From: an uncultured Ruminococcus sp.
GTDB lineage: Bacteria; Bacillota; Clostridia; Oscillospirales; Ruminococcaceae
Direction: 5' to 3'
DNA length: 19,059 nt
NCBI GenBank assembly: GCA_934463425.1
Contig: CAKSJP010000029.1
Coordinates: forward strand, 1-19,059
The notes under the pieces were generated by a model, which was given only the letters and a program-made list of their open reading frames with translations, had not been told where the DNA came from and did no database searches. Below are positions 1-6,509 of the stretch, piece after piece (position 1 is the stretch's first letter; each line of letters starts with the position of its first letter). Made by a program: the position numbers and the translations under genes.

Positions 1-63
1 TCTCTTCTTAGGCAGAATGTATGGTTTTCTTACTTGTTTTTCTACTTTTTGCCTATTGACATT

Positions 64-396
64 TTACCGTAGGACTCCGTTCAGCCTTTCATTTCCAAGA
101 ACGACCATCTCTACCGGACGCATCGGTGCACGCGGTGTTGCATGATCGACCTCTGCCGGTGATACGCCAAGTTCTTTGGCAATGATTCCACGCACCAGCC
201 TGCCGCAGGTCTGCCCCTGACACAGTCCCATCCCGGAACGTAAAAAGCGTCGAATCTCCGTCAGTGTGTACATTCCGTCATGAACAGCTCTGCGTATCTC
301 ACCCTTTGTGATCTCTTCACAGCGGCAGATAATCATTTCATCGTCCTCTTCTGAAACAAATGCACCTATCTGCACCGAACGATCTATTTTTTTCAA
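64..396 (-). CDS. BFD-like [2Fe-2S] protein, small subunit of oxidoreductase module 1
   Basis: Small iron-sulfur protein of about 110 residues. A CRC pair near the N-terminus and a CQGQTC pair (C-x4-C) about 35 residues later form the four-cysteine site of the BFD/Fer2_BFD family, which binds a [2Fe-2S] cluster. It probably carries electrons between the subunits of an HcnABC/opine-oxidase-like amine dehydrogenase. The start is chosen as TTG at 396: its last bases overlap the upstream TGA stop (TTGA), like the ATGA junctions elsewhere in this cluster, and GGAGG lies 10 bases before it. The GTG at 405 is only one base from that GGAGG and cannot use it. It is the last gene of module 1 inside the window. 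A catalytic DadA-like partner, present in module 2, may lie beyond the left edge. The sequence is closely similar to the protein at 7619-7939. Confidence 0.88.
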   Translation of the reverse strand: MKKIDRSVQIGAFVSEEDDEMIICRCEEITKGEIRRAVHDGMYTLTEIRRFLRSGMGLCQGQTCGRLVRGIIAKELGVSPAEVDHATPRAPMRPVEMVVLGNERLNGVLR

Positions 397-1976
397 TTTG
401 CACACACCTCCGCTTTCTGATAGAATCTGGCACGCATCGCCATTTCAGCCGGCACTTGTATTGTCAGCAAGCGTGTTTCATCAAATGCTTTTGCATAGCG
501 CAGCGCAACCACCTCTGCTTCACACACTCGCTTTCCGCTCCGATCCAGAGCAAATCCTTTTTCCCCGGTCTTCGGCAGCGGTAAAAATTCATAAGGCATT
601 GTCACTGTTGCCATACCATTTCCAGCATCCTCATTTACCAGGAAAATGGCTTGTCCGGAACAAGATGCCACGCACATTCCGCAGCCGACGCAGGACACAT
701 CCTCATTCACAGCAGGAAGTGCAGTGATGTCTGCACCAATCCGAATACAGCCTTTTGGACAGGCATCCTGGCATGGATTACATGGAATATTCTGTGTACA
801 TTCGATTACCGGGTGGATCCCCTTTCCCTTTTTCACGCCCGGATACTGCTCGATCTCTGTATCTGCGATATATCCCTTTTGAAGCAGATTCATGGAGTTT
901 GCAATTCCCTCATCGGTATACGCGAGAATCTTTCCACGATTTTCCGGGGCAAACATCCCCTTTCGCAGCATTTGCAGAGCAGCTTCTTCTGCTGCAACAG
1001 CAGTTTCTTTTTCCTCAGCAGTCATAAAGCCGCTTCGATATGCTGCTGCAATCCCGGCGATTCTTCCTTCGATCATTGCAGAACTTGCCTCTTCAATGCC
1101 CGAAACATCACCGGCTGCAAAAATGCCGGCGATGCTCGTTTGCCCCAGAGCATCGATTTCAGGAACCAGACCGCCGCGGTCTGTCATCTGACATCCAGCC
1201 ATTTCACAAAGCTGCGACATGGGAGAAAGTCCTACCGCAAGACAAATAGTATCCACATCAAAATGTTTTTCTGTGCCGTCGATCTTCTGCCACTTCTCAT
1301 CCAATTCAGCAATTACAACACCTGTGACACATTCAGTACCCTCAGCCCTTATAATTGTATGCCGCAGATAAAACGGAACGCCGCACCTTGCAACTTTTGA
1401 GGCGTGAACTCCATATCCTCCCACACGAGGTGCCGCATCTACCATAGCGACCACTTCACAGCCTGCCTGCATCAACTGATAGCTGACTACCAGACCGACA
1501 TTTCCTGTTCCCAGCATGAGAACCCTTTTTCCCGGCTGTACCGAATGCAGATTCATCAGCGTTTGCGCCGCACCTGCTCCGATCACACCCGGTAATGTCC
1601 AGCCTTCAAATGCCACCATATTTTCACTTGCACCAGTGGCCAGAATCACATTATCCCCTTTATAGTGACAGACCTTATCATCCATGCGGACAACAACTTC
1701 TTTTTCGGGATACAGCCCTGTAACAACAGCATTCAATGCGATCTCTGCACCTGCCTGCTGTGCCTGTTCCAACAGCTCCTGACCGATTCTGAACCCCCGC
1801 ACCTTCGCTTTGTGTTCCTTCGAGCCAAAGAACTTATGGATCTGCTTGAACAGTTGCCCCCCGGGCTTTGCATTCTCATCAAAAACTTTTACGGACATCC
1901 CGCGCTTCGCCGCCTCTGCTGCCGCAGACAGACCGGCTGGACCTGCGCCGACTACGATCAAATCATATCGTTTCAT
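393..1976 (-). CDS. FAD-dependent oxidoreductase with ferredoxin-type Fe-S domain, module 1 (HcnB/OoxA-like)
   Basis: A 527-residue flavoprotein. An N-terminal FAD Rossmann motif, GAGPAG, is at about residues 10-15. A second dinucleotide motif, GTGNVG, is near 156-161, and the FAD-contacting AAGD motif near 287. A C-terminal insert holds nine cysteines at about 393, 399, 402, 406, 410, 429, 432, 435 and 439, in C-x2-C-x3-C and C-x2-C-x2-C-x3-C spacing, enough for two [4Fe-4S] clusters. The family (HcnB, OoxA, proline or hydroxyproline dehydrogenase alpha subunits) takes electrons from an amine-oxidising subunit. The start at 1976 gives MKRYD directly before the Rossmann fold, has GGAGG 8 bases upstream and overlaps the previous stop as ATGA. 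Its paralogue at 7936-9525 matches about three of every four of the first 100 residues. The substrate is unknown. Confidence 0.92.
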   Translation of the reverse strand: MKRYDLIVVGAGPAGLSAAAEAAKRGMSVKVFDENAKPGGQLFKQIHKFFGSKEHKAKVRGFRIGQELLEQAQQAGAEIALNAVVTGLYPEKEVVVRMDDKVCHYKGDNVILATGASENMVAFEGWTLPGVIGAGAAQTLMNLHSVQPGKRVLMLGTGNVGLVVSYQLMQAGCEVVAMVDAAPRVGGYGVHASKVARCGVPFYLRHTIIRAEGTECVTGVVIAELDEKWQKIDGTEKHFDVDTICLAVGLSPMSQLCEMAGCQMTDRGGLVPEIDALGQTSIAGIFAAGDVSGIEEASSAMIEGRIAGIAAAYRSGFMTAEEKETAVAAEEAALQMLRKGMFAPENRGKILAYTDEGIANSMNLLQKGYIADTEIEQYPGVKKGKGIHPVIECTQNIPCNPCQDACPKGCIRIGADITALPAVNEDVSCVGCGMCVASCSGQAIFLVNEDAGNGMATVTMPYEFLPLPKTGEKGFALDRSGKRVCEAEVVALRYAKAFDETRLLTIQVPAEMAMRARFYQKAEVCAN

Positions 1977-2296
1977 GATTGCTCCCTCCTTTCTGCACAA
2001 ACGCCGTATTGCGTGCAAACCTCCATGTTTGCTTCCAGAGGCGTAACACAGGTGCGGATATTAGGCTTTCCATTGACTACCATAACGCAATCTGTACAGC
2101 GGCCGATGGCACAGAAAATGCCTCGGGGACGATGCTGCTTTTTCGTATATCTATGCACCATAACACCTGCCGCCTTCAACGCAGCAGCAATCGGTTCTCC
2201 GGCATACCCCTGCATCGGATTCCCATTATAGAAAAACGTGACCAATTCTTTCTTCTCTGGTGTACCGAGAATGGGATGCTCTGTAATCCTCGCCAT
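1973..2296 (-). CDS. (2Fe-2S)-binding protein, HcnA/Fer2_4-like, module 1
   Basis: A 107-residue protein of the Fer2_4 (HcnA-like) type. It has the pattern C-x4-C-x2-C-x11-C beginning at FCAIGRC, which fits a [2Fe-2S] site as in the small subunits of hydrogen cyanide synthase, sarcosine oxidase-like and opine oxidase complexes. The start at 2296 is supported by AAGGAGG seven bases upstream. It is the first gene of module 1; the next gene begins inside its stop codon. Its transcript should start in the conserved promoter/hairpin element at 2348-2437, leaving roughly 95 bases of leader. Its paralogue is at 9522-9848. Confidence 0.9.
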   Translation of the reverse strand: MARITEHPILGTPEKKELVTFFYNGNPMQGYAGEPIAAALKAAGVMVHRYTKKQHRPRGIFCAIGRCTDCVMVVNGKPNIRTCVTPLEANMEVCTQYGVCAERREQS

Positions 2297-2347
2297 ATTT
2301 CTACCTCCTTATATGCAGCGATGCAGAATACCACTACATCCTATTGC

Positions 2348-2384
2348 AAAAAAGGACGTCAGAGCGATTTGCTCAGACGTCCTT
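2348..2384 (-). terminator. Leader hairpin with T-tract, copy A (candidate attenuator)
   Basis: On the minus strand a 14-bp stem with one internal mismatch (AAGGACGTC pairing with GACGTCCTT, then GAGC with GCTC) closes a 5-base loop and is followed by six T. It begins 12 bases downstream of the -10 box at 2397-2402, so it would form at the very start of the module 1 transcript. It could also end transcripts arriving from the AraC operon. The same layout recurs at 6371-6415 and 11071-11106. Confidence 0.8.
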
Positions 2385-2396
2385 GTCTATGATTTT

Positions 2397-2437
2397 ATTA
2401 TAGCTGATCTGCAACTGAAATAATAGTAAGAATCGGA
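2397..2437 (-). promoter_or_regulatory. Conserved promoter of module 1 operon, copy A
   Basis: Read on the minus strand: box TCCGATTCTTACTATTATTT (2418-2437), 15 bases, then a perfect TATAAT (2397-2402). The -35 position has no good TTGACA match, which suggests an activator binding the upstream box. The box and its 15-bp distance are shared with copies B and C. This is the most diverged box of the three. Confidence 0.7.
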
Positions 2438-2557
2438 GAATTTTTCGACAAATTTTGCTGCGATGCTATCCACAATCCGACGTTTCTCAAAAGCTTCCCG
2501 GCAGGCTGCATGCAAAGCCGTCAGGCGGACATTGCGTGGTGTTGCATTCGCCAGATT

Positions 2558-3391
2558 TTATTTCACAAATTTATCATATTTTCCAAGAAGAAGTTCTTCA
2601 ATATCACGCCAACTGGAATAAAAGTATCCTGATTCCAGGCATCTGCCTTGCGGATAAGCGTTTTCCGGCATCTGCACCGGCAGTTCGCCAAGATGGAAAA
2701 ACGTATCTGGCATATTCCGCTTAGAAGTCATCGTCAGCCCCAGTTCATAATCCCAACGAAAATCACCGATTGGTTTGCCGTATGCATCTTCTTTTTCATA
2801 TCGTTTGGCAATTGGAATAAATGGATACGCTGACACGTTCTGAAGCAACGGGCTGTTTTCGTCTGGAGTATATCGTATCGTGATCACAGGAATCATATGA
2901 TGCGGATACCGCGGAATTGCTCTGACTTTTTGTATTACAATCCAGTGATGATATAAAGGGTGCTCCTGAAATGCTGCTGTGCCAACTTGAAAAGCAAATA
3001 CATCACCGATCTTCCACGGACAAATATAACGGTGCTCTTTGGGAATGTGCTTTTCCGGAGGCTGCGGCCGCATGAGCTTTTCCTTTAACCTGGTAATGGA
3101 TCTTCTCGAAACAGGGAATGTTTTCTTCGCATCGTTGCTGCATCTTTCCAGGCAACGTAACGCATGCTTTTTTACCTCTGGCAGCAAGCGCCCCATTTCC
3201 CACTGTACATCTGCCAGTGCAATCCAAAAGCAAATGCAGTCATCCTCATCTTCCAGATAGTCTGCGCATTGTTTCATTACCAGATCCATCGCTTCCTGGT
3301 TACGATTACCATCCTTTAAAGCACGCAGATAAGTTTCCCTGACATCGTCAGAAACATCGTTTTGATATAATCCAGTTCCCCAATATCTCAT
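2558..3391 (-). CDS. Hypothetical protein (WGTG-type N-terminus) downstream of AraC regulator
   Basis: A 277-residue predicted soluble protein with no signal peptide or membrane segment. The N-terminus reads MRYWGTGLYQNDVSDDVR, followed by an acidic helical stretch with WIALADVQWEMGRLLPEV. I recall similar openings in uncharacterised Firmicute proteins, but no function. The C-terminal half is rich in aromatic residues and proline (CPWKIGDVFAF). The start at 3391 is chosen because AGGAGG lies six bases upstream and the N-terminus fits that pattern. An in-frame ATG further upstream at 3430 touches the AraC stop but has no ribosome-binding site. It starts about 40 bp after the AraC gene and is probably cotranscribed with it. 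No role can be assigned. Confidence 0.8.
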   Translation of the reverse strand: MRYWGTGLYQNDVSDDVRETYLRALKDGNRNQEAMDLVMKQCADYLEDEDDCICFWIALADVQWEMGRLLPEVKKHALRCLERCSNDAKKTFPVSRRSITRLKEKLMRPQPPEKHIPKEHRYICPWKIGDVFAFQVGTAAFQEHPLYHHWIVIQKVRAIPRYPHHMIPVITIRYTPDENSPLLQNVSAYPFIPIAKRYEKEDAYGKPIGDFRWDYELGLTMTSKRNMPDTFFHLGELPVQMPENAYPQGRCLESGYFYSSWRDIEELLLGKYDKFVK

Positions 3392-3429
3392 TTGATCCTC
3401 CTGATAGCAAATCGGTCGTAACCGCGCCA

Positions 3430-4260
3430 TCACTGCACAATATGCAGTTTTTCGTCGAAATCGTCATTCTGCAGCATGATCTGGTATTTCTTTGGTGTCA
3501 GTCCGGTATATGTCTTGAAATCATGCACAAAGTGAGACTGATCGAAATAACCCAGATCAGCAGCGATTTCTGTCAGAGAACGTCCTGTATGCTGGTTCTG
3601 ATTCAGTACGGAAACTGCAGTCTGAAAACGGACGATCTTTGCCAGCTGTTTGGGACTCAGTCCTGTTTCGTTCCGAAAGCACTTGTCAATGTATCTGGTT
3701 GTGTAACCTGTGTCATCCGCCAGCTGTTCTACGGAAATACTGCCAGCAGAACGAATCAGCAGATTTGACGAATGAAGCACCAGTAGATTCTGATGCTCCT
3801 GCGGACAAATGCGGCGATAAATACTCATATAAGAATGCATAAATATACGAATCTGCTTCCGAAAATCTGTGGTGCTGCAAATACCCTCCAGCATTCGCCT
3901 ATCCTGAATCAGATCATCCAGCGGAATACGGTGGTTGACCAGATGTGCCATGATGTCACCACTGCCCAAAATCGGATTATAGCCCGGCAAAAAACGTACG
4001 CCGAAATAGAAGGTGTTGCTCTCCGAAAGCACAATCTGCGGCGACAAGACTGTACCGCAAATTTCCGCGTAAGGGTGCTTCGGATCGCAGCAGAATACCA
4101 TATCCACACACCCATCCGGAACGGCATAGCGGGGTTCTGTCCCTGTAAAGCAATGGTAAAAATGTACAATGCCAAACCGGTTCAGAATGAATTTTTCATA
4201 AGAGCGGGAGGAGGTTACGAAAAACGGCTGTTTCGGTGTCATATAAATCTGTTTTTCCAT
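3430..4260 (-). CDS. AraC-family transcriptional regulator
   Basis: A 276-residue DNA-binding protein. The C-terminal third holds the paired helix-turn-helix of the AraC/XylS family: first HTH at SVEQLADDTGYTTRYIDKCF, second at LTEIAADLGYFDQSHFVHDF followed by TGLTPKKYQ. The N-terminal half (PDGCVDMVF, then RFLPGY) resembles the effector domain seen in many AraC proteins now grouped as DUF6597. The ATG at 4260 has GAGGGG 9 bases upstream. It lies between two oxidoreductase modules and next to the amino-acid permease, so it is the best local candidate for controlling them, possibly through the box shared at 2418, 6451 and 11143. That link is inference. Its own promoter carries a 10-bp inverted repeat. 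Confidence 0.92.
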   Translation of the reverse strand: MEKQIYMTPKQPFFVTSSRSYEKFILNRFGIVHFYHCFTGTEPRYAVPDGCVDMVFCCDPKHPYAEICGTVLSPQIVLSESNTFYFGVRFLPGYNPILGSGDIMAHLVNHRIPLDDLIQDRRMLEGICSTTDFRKQIRIFMHSYMSIYRRICPQEHQNLLVLHSSNLLIRSAGSISVEQLADDTGYTTRYIDKCFRNETGLSPKQLAKIVRFQTAVSVLNQNQHTGRSLTEIAADLGYFDQSHFVHDFKTYTGLTPKKYQIMLQNDDFDEKLHIVQ

Positions 4261-4281
4261 ATTTCGCTTCCCCTCTCGTGC

Positions 4282-4334
4282 ATATTCCGGTCAAAATGAT
4301 TTTCTACCCTATTATAATACAGCCACCGGAATAT
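4282..4334. repeat. 10-bp perfect inverted repeat around the AraC-gene promoter
   Basis: ATATTCCGGT at 4282-4291 and its exact reverse complement ACCGGAATAT at 4325-4334. The centres are 43 bp apart, about four helical turns. One arm lies in the spacer and touches the -35 box, the other lies just downstream of the predicted start. As the upstream arm would not be transcribed, this is better read as a two-half-site DNA operator, probably autoregulatory, than as an RNA hairpin. Confidence 0.6.
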
Positions 4335-4339
4335 TTCAA
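4311..4339 (-). promoter_or_regulatory. Sigma-A type promoter of the AraC gene
   Basis: On the minus strand TTGAAA (4334-4339), 17-bp spacer, TATAAT (4311-4316). It is well placed about 50 bp before the AraC start codon and just downstream of the permease terminator. Confidence 0.78.
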
Positions 4340-4350
4340 GTGCATCCAAC

Positions 4351-4400
4351 AAAAAAAGACAGCCCGACAGAAAAACCTTCTTTCTGTAAGGCTGCCTTTT
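4351..4400 (-). terminator. Intrinsic terminator after the PII-permease operon
   Basis: On the minus strand GGCAGCC pairs with GGGCTGTC and an inner CAGAAA pairs with TTTCTG around a short loop, followed by a run of seven T. It lies about 60 bases after the permease stop and before the AraC promoter. The A-rich left flank suggests it may work in both directions. Confidence 0.8.
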
Positions 4401-4457
4401 CGACAGAATATTTCCAGAGTTTATCTTGCTTTTTTCTGTAAAGATGCCGCGCAGTGT

Positions 4458-5933
4458 TTACTCCGGACGAGTACCGGTATTAACATCTGCCGGAACACTC
4501 TGAATCTCCGGAACGGCATCCAGATGCAGCTTTCTGGCAACATCCGGATTGTGATTGATCTGATACAGATCAGATTCCATTGCCATGACCTCTTTGATCT
4601 GATATGCCTTGAACAAAGGACGTTTCATAACGCACTTAATCCAAATAACTGCATAGACCGACAAAATTGCAACAGTAATCACAAAAATCAAGTAGATTCG
4701 CTTCTTGACTTCCCAGTTGGAGTCAATGTTGTAAATCATAAAAGCGTTGCCGATAATTCCAATAATGGGAATCACAGGACCAAACGGCAGTTTAAAAGTA
4801 CGCGGTGCTTTCGGCAGACGCTTCCGCAGAATCAGCACATCGCAGTGCAGAATGATATACGAAAAAATCCAGAAGGTACATCCTGTCAGAATCAGAAACG
4901 TCAGCTGATCGCTGGTGGAAAGACCGGTAATGTTGATAATCACCATTGCCGCAGCAACCAGAAGCAATCCCACATACGGTGTGCCGCGCTTATTCTTGCG
5001 CATGAACACCGCCGGAAGCAGTTGAATCTTCGCCATTCCGGAACAGATCTGCGCAATAGAAAACATCGCAGTATTCAGTGTGCTGACCACTGCCAGAAGA
5101 GAAATGACTGTCATCCATATGGTTCCCACCTTGCCGTACAGCAGAGAGCCATACAGAATGTGCGGTACCGTGCTCGCACCCAATTCATCCCACGGCGTAT
5201 AGTGACTGAATCCAATCACCACAAAGATCTGCATGACCAGGATTGCCACCAGACTAATCACCATGCCAAGAGGCACTTTTTTACGGGGATTTTTGACCTG
5301 TGTGGAAATCGGCACAATGAACTCTACACCGATAAACAGGAAGAATGCCAGTCCCAGCAGCGAAAATACGTCACCCGGCTTTGAAGAAATTACTTCAGGC
5401 TGTTCCACAACCTGACCTGTTCCCAACTTCAGCGTACCCATGATGCCCAGAAACAGCAGCGAGCCGATCAATCCATAGGCTACAATATTCTGCACCTTAG
5501 CGAACATATCCACGCCGAACAGATTCAGTCCCAGCAGGATCAGAATCAGCACAATGGAATACACGGATCCCGAAACAGGAACGTTGGGAAAGACACTGCT
5601 CAGTGTATTGCCAAACATAGCTGCCTCTGAACTGCCCATAATGGTCTGACATGTGAGATAGCCGCCAACGGTGATGACGATAGACACAAACGGTCCGAAG
5701 CATGCCAGTGTATACTGTGACATACCGCCAGTCAAATTGGGCATGAGGGCATTCAGTTCACAGATAGAAAACGCTGTCAGAATATTGAATGCACAGGCAA
5801 TCGCCATAGTAATGATAAACGGCAATCCAATGGTAGAGGCTCCCTGCCCAATCGAGAGCAGGCAGCTGGTGGCAATGATCAAGCCAACACCAGTCGCCAC
5901 AATGCTGGGTAAGCCTAATTTTTTCTCTTGCAT
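4458..5933 (-). CDS. APC-superfamily amino-acid permease
   Basis: A 491-residue polytopic membrane protein with about 12 hydrophobic segments. The N-terminal segment contains GVGLIIATSCLLSIGQGAS, the glycine-rich unwound TM1 typical of the amino acid-polyamine-organocation superfamily. ICELNALMPNLTGG matches the TM2/loop region with conserved Glu and Pro. A cytoplasmic tail of roughly 60 residues (after MKRPLFKAYQ) is long for the family and could be a docking site for the PII-like protein encoded upstream. The ATG at 5933 has only a weak ribosome-binding site, which fits dependence on the preceding gene 46 bp upstream. It probably imports the substrate, or exchanges product, for the neighbouring oxidoreductases. 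The exact substrate cannot be read from sequence. Confidence 0.9.
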   Translation of the reverse strand: MQEKKLGLPSIVATGVGLIIATSCLLSIGQGASTIGLPFIITMAIACAFNILTAFSICELNALMPNLTGGMSQYTLACFGPFVSIVITVGGYLTCQTIMGSSEAAMFGNTLSSVFPNVPVSGSVYSIVLILILLGLNLFGVDMFAKVQNIVAYGLIGSLLFLGIMGTLKLGTGQVVEQPEVISSKPGDVFSLLGLAFFLFIGVEFIVPISTQVKNPRKKVPLGMVISLVAILVMQIFVVIGFSHYTPWDELGASTVPHILYGSLLYGKVGTIWMTVISLLAVVSTLNTAMFSIAQICSGMAKIQLLPAVFMRKNKRGTPYVGLLLVAAAMVIINITGLSTSDQLTFLILTGCTFWIFSYIILHCDVLILRKRLPKAPRTFKLPFGPVIPIIGIIGNAFMIYNIDSNWEVKKRIYLIFVITVAILSVYAVIWIKCVMKRPLFKAYQIKEVMAMESDLYQINHNPDVARKLHLDAVPEIQSVPADVNTGTRPE

Positions 5934-5979
5934 TATTTTCAGCTCTTTTCCAATTCGATCAAATTACAGGGACGCAGTT

Positions 5980-6339
5980 TTACTTTTCGCCATACAGCAG
6001 TGCGTCAATTCCTTCTTCTCCGGTACGCACCCGAACCACATTTGTCACATCCGAGACAAAAATCTTGCCGTCACCGATATGGCCGGTGTACAATTCCTTC
6101 TTGACAAATTCCAATAGGCCATCCAATTCTTCAGTGGGAAGCACGATCATGACAACTTCTTTCGGCAGAAGACTGATCTCCTTATTTTTCTCCACTTCAA
6201 ATTCCTGTGTACCGTGCTGTACACCGCAGCCCAGCACCTGATACACAGTCATGCCAGTAATGTGGAACTTTCCCAGTGCTTTTTTCAGCGGCTCAATTTT
6301 GGAAATGCCGGTAATGATCTCTACTCTGGATAATTTCAT
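5980..6339 (-). CDS. PII-family signalling protein linked to amino-acid permease
   Basis: A 119-residue protein of the GlnB/GlnK fold. Matches to E. coli GlnB include HITGMTV, the T-loop start VLGCGVQHG, LLPK, the B-loop TGHIGDGKIFV and the C-loop VVRVRTGE. Residues equivalent to Gln39, Lys58, Arg101 and Arg103 (ATP and 2-oxoglutarate binding) are kept. The T-loop has full length, but the uridylylation site Tyr51 is Lys53 here and Arg38 is Val. It therefore probably senses nucleotides and 2-oxoglutarate without uridylylation. The start at 6339 has GGAGG eight bases upstream; in-frame upstream Met codons lie in the hairpin region and are rejected. PII genes usually sit beside amtB; here the next gene is an APC permease, the probable partner. 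Confidence 0.88.
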   Translation of the reverse strand: MKLSRVEIITGISKIEPLKKALGKFHITGMTVYQVLGCGVQHGTQEFEVEKNKEISLLPKEVVMIVLPTEELDGLLEFVKKELYTGHIGDGKIFVSDVTNVVRVRTGEEGIDALLYGEK

Positions 6340-6370
6340 AATAATTCCTCCCATAATCTGCAGGTATTCC

Positions 6371-6415
6371 AAAAAAGAAAAAGATGCCGAATTTCTCACG
6401 AAACCCGACATCTTT
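6371..6415 (-). terminator. Leader hairpin with T-tract, copy B (candidate attenuator)
   Basis: On the minus strand a continuous 16-bp stem (AAAGATGTCGGGTTTC pairing with GAAATTCGGCATCTTT, including G-U pairs) closes the tetraloop GTGA, then TTTTTCTTTTTT. It begins 14 bases after the TATAAT at 6430-6435 and ends about 30 bases before the PII start codon. It may also serve as the terminator of the amine-oxidase operon that ends at 6510. Confidence 0.85.
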
Positions 6416-6429
6416 GTCTTTCTGCTTTT

Positions 6430-6470
6430 ATTATAGCAAACATGCATCTCAAAAAATTGTAAAAATCGGA
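6430..6470 (-). promoter_or_regulatory. Conserved promoter of PII-permease operon, copy B
   Basis: Minus strand: box TCCGATTTTTACAATTTTTT (6451-6470), 15 bases, TATAAT (6430-6435). The only good hexamer, TTTACA, is 22 bp from the -10 box, too far for a normal -35, so activator dependence is likely. The box is nearly identical to copy C. Confidence 0.75.
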
Positions 6471-6509
6471 ACACAGACAACAAACCGTTTTGTGTCCGTC
6501 TATTTCTGC

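Noticed and set aside
1..63. Possible terminator after module 1 (AGGCA...TGCCT pairing)
   Set aside because: The stem is only 5 bp with a large AT-rich loop and no T-tract on the minus strand; nothing else is visible in these bases.
2438..2557. Weak GGCG/CGCC pairing after the hypothetical gene as a terminator
   Set aside because: Short and imperfect with no T run; the hairpin at 2348-2384 is a better terminator candidate.
4236..5384. Plus-strand reading frame of 382 codons
   Set aside because: Antisense to the permease; composition (Asn, Gln, His, Arg rich) is the shadow of a membrane-protein gene.
6340..6483. N-terminal extension of the PII protein
   Set aside because: It would be translated from the hairpin and -10 region, has no ribosome-binding site, and family alignment starts at MKLSRVEI (6339).
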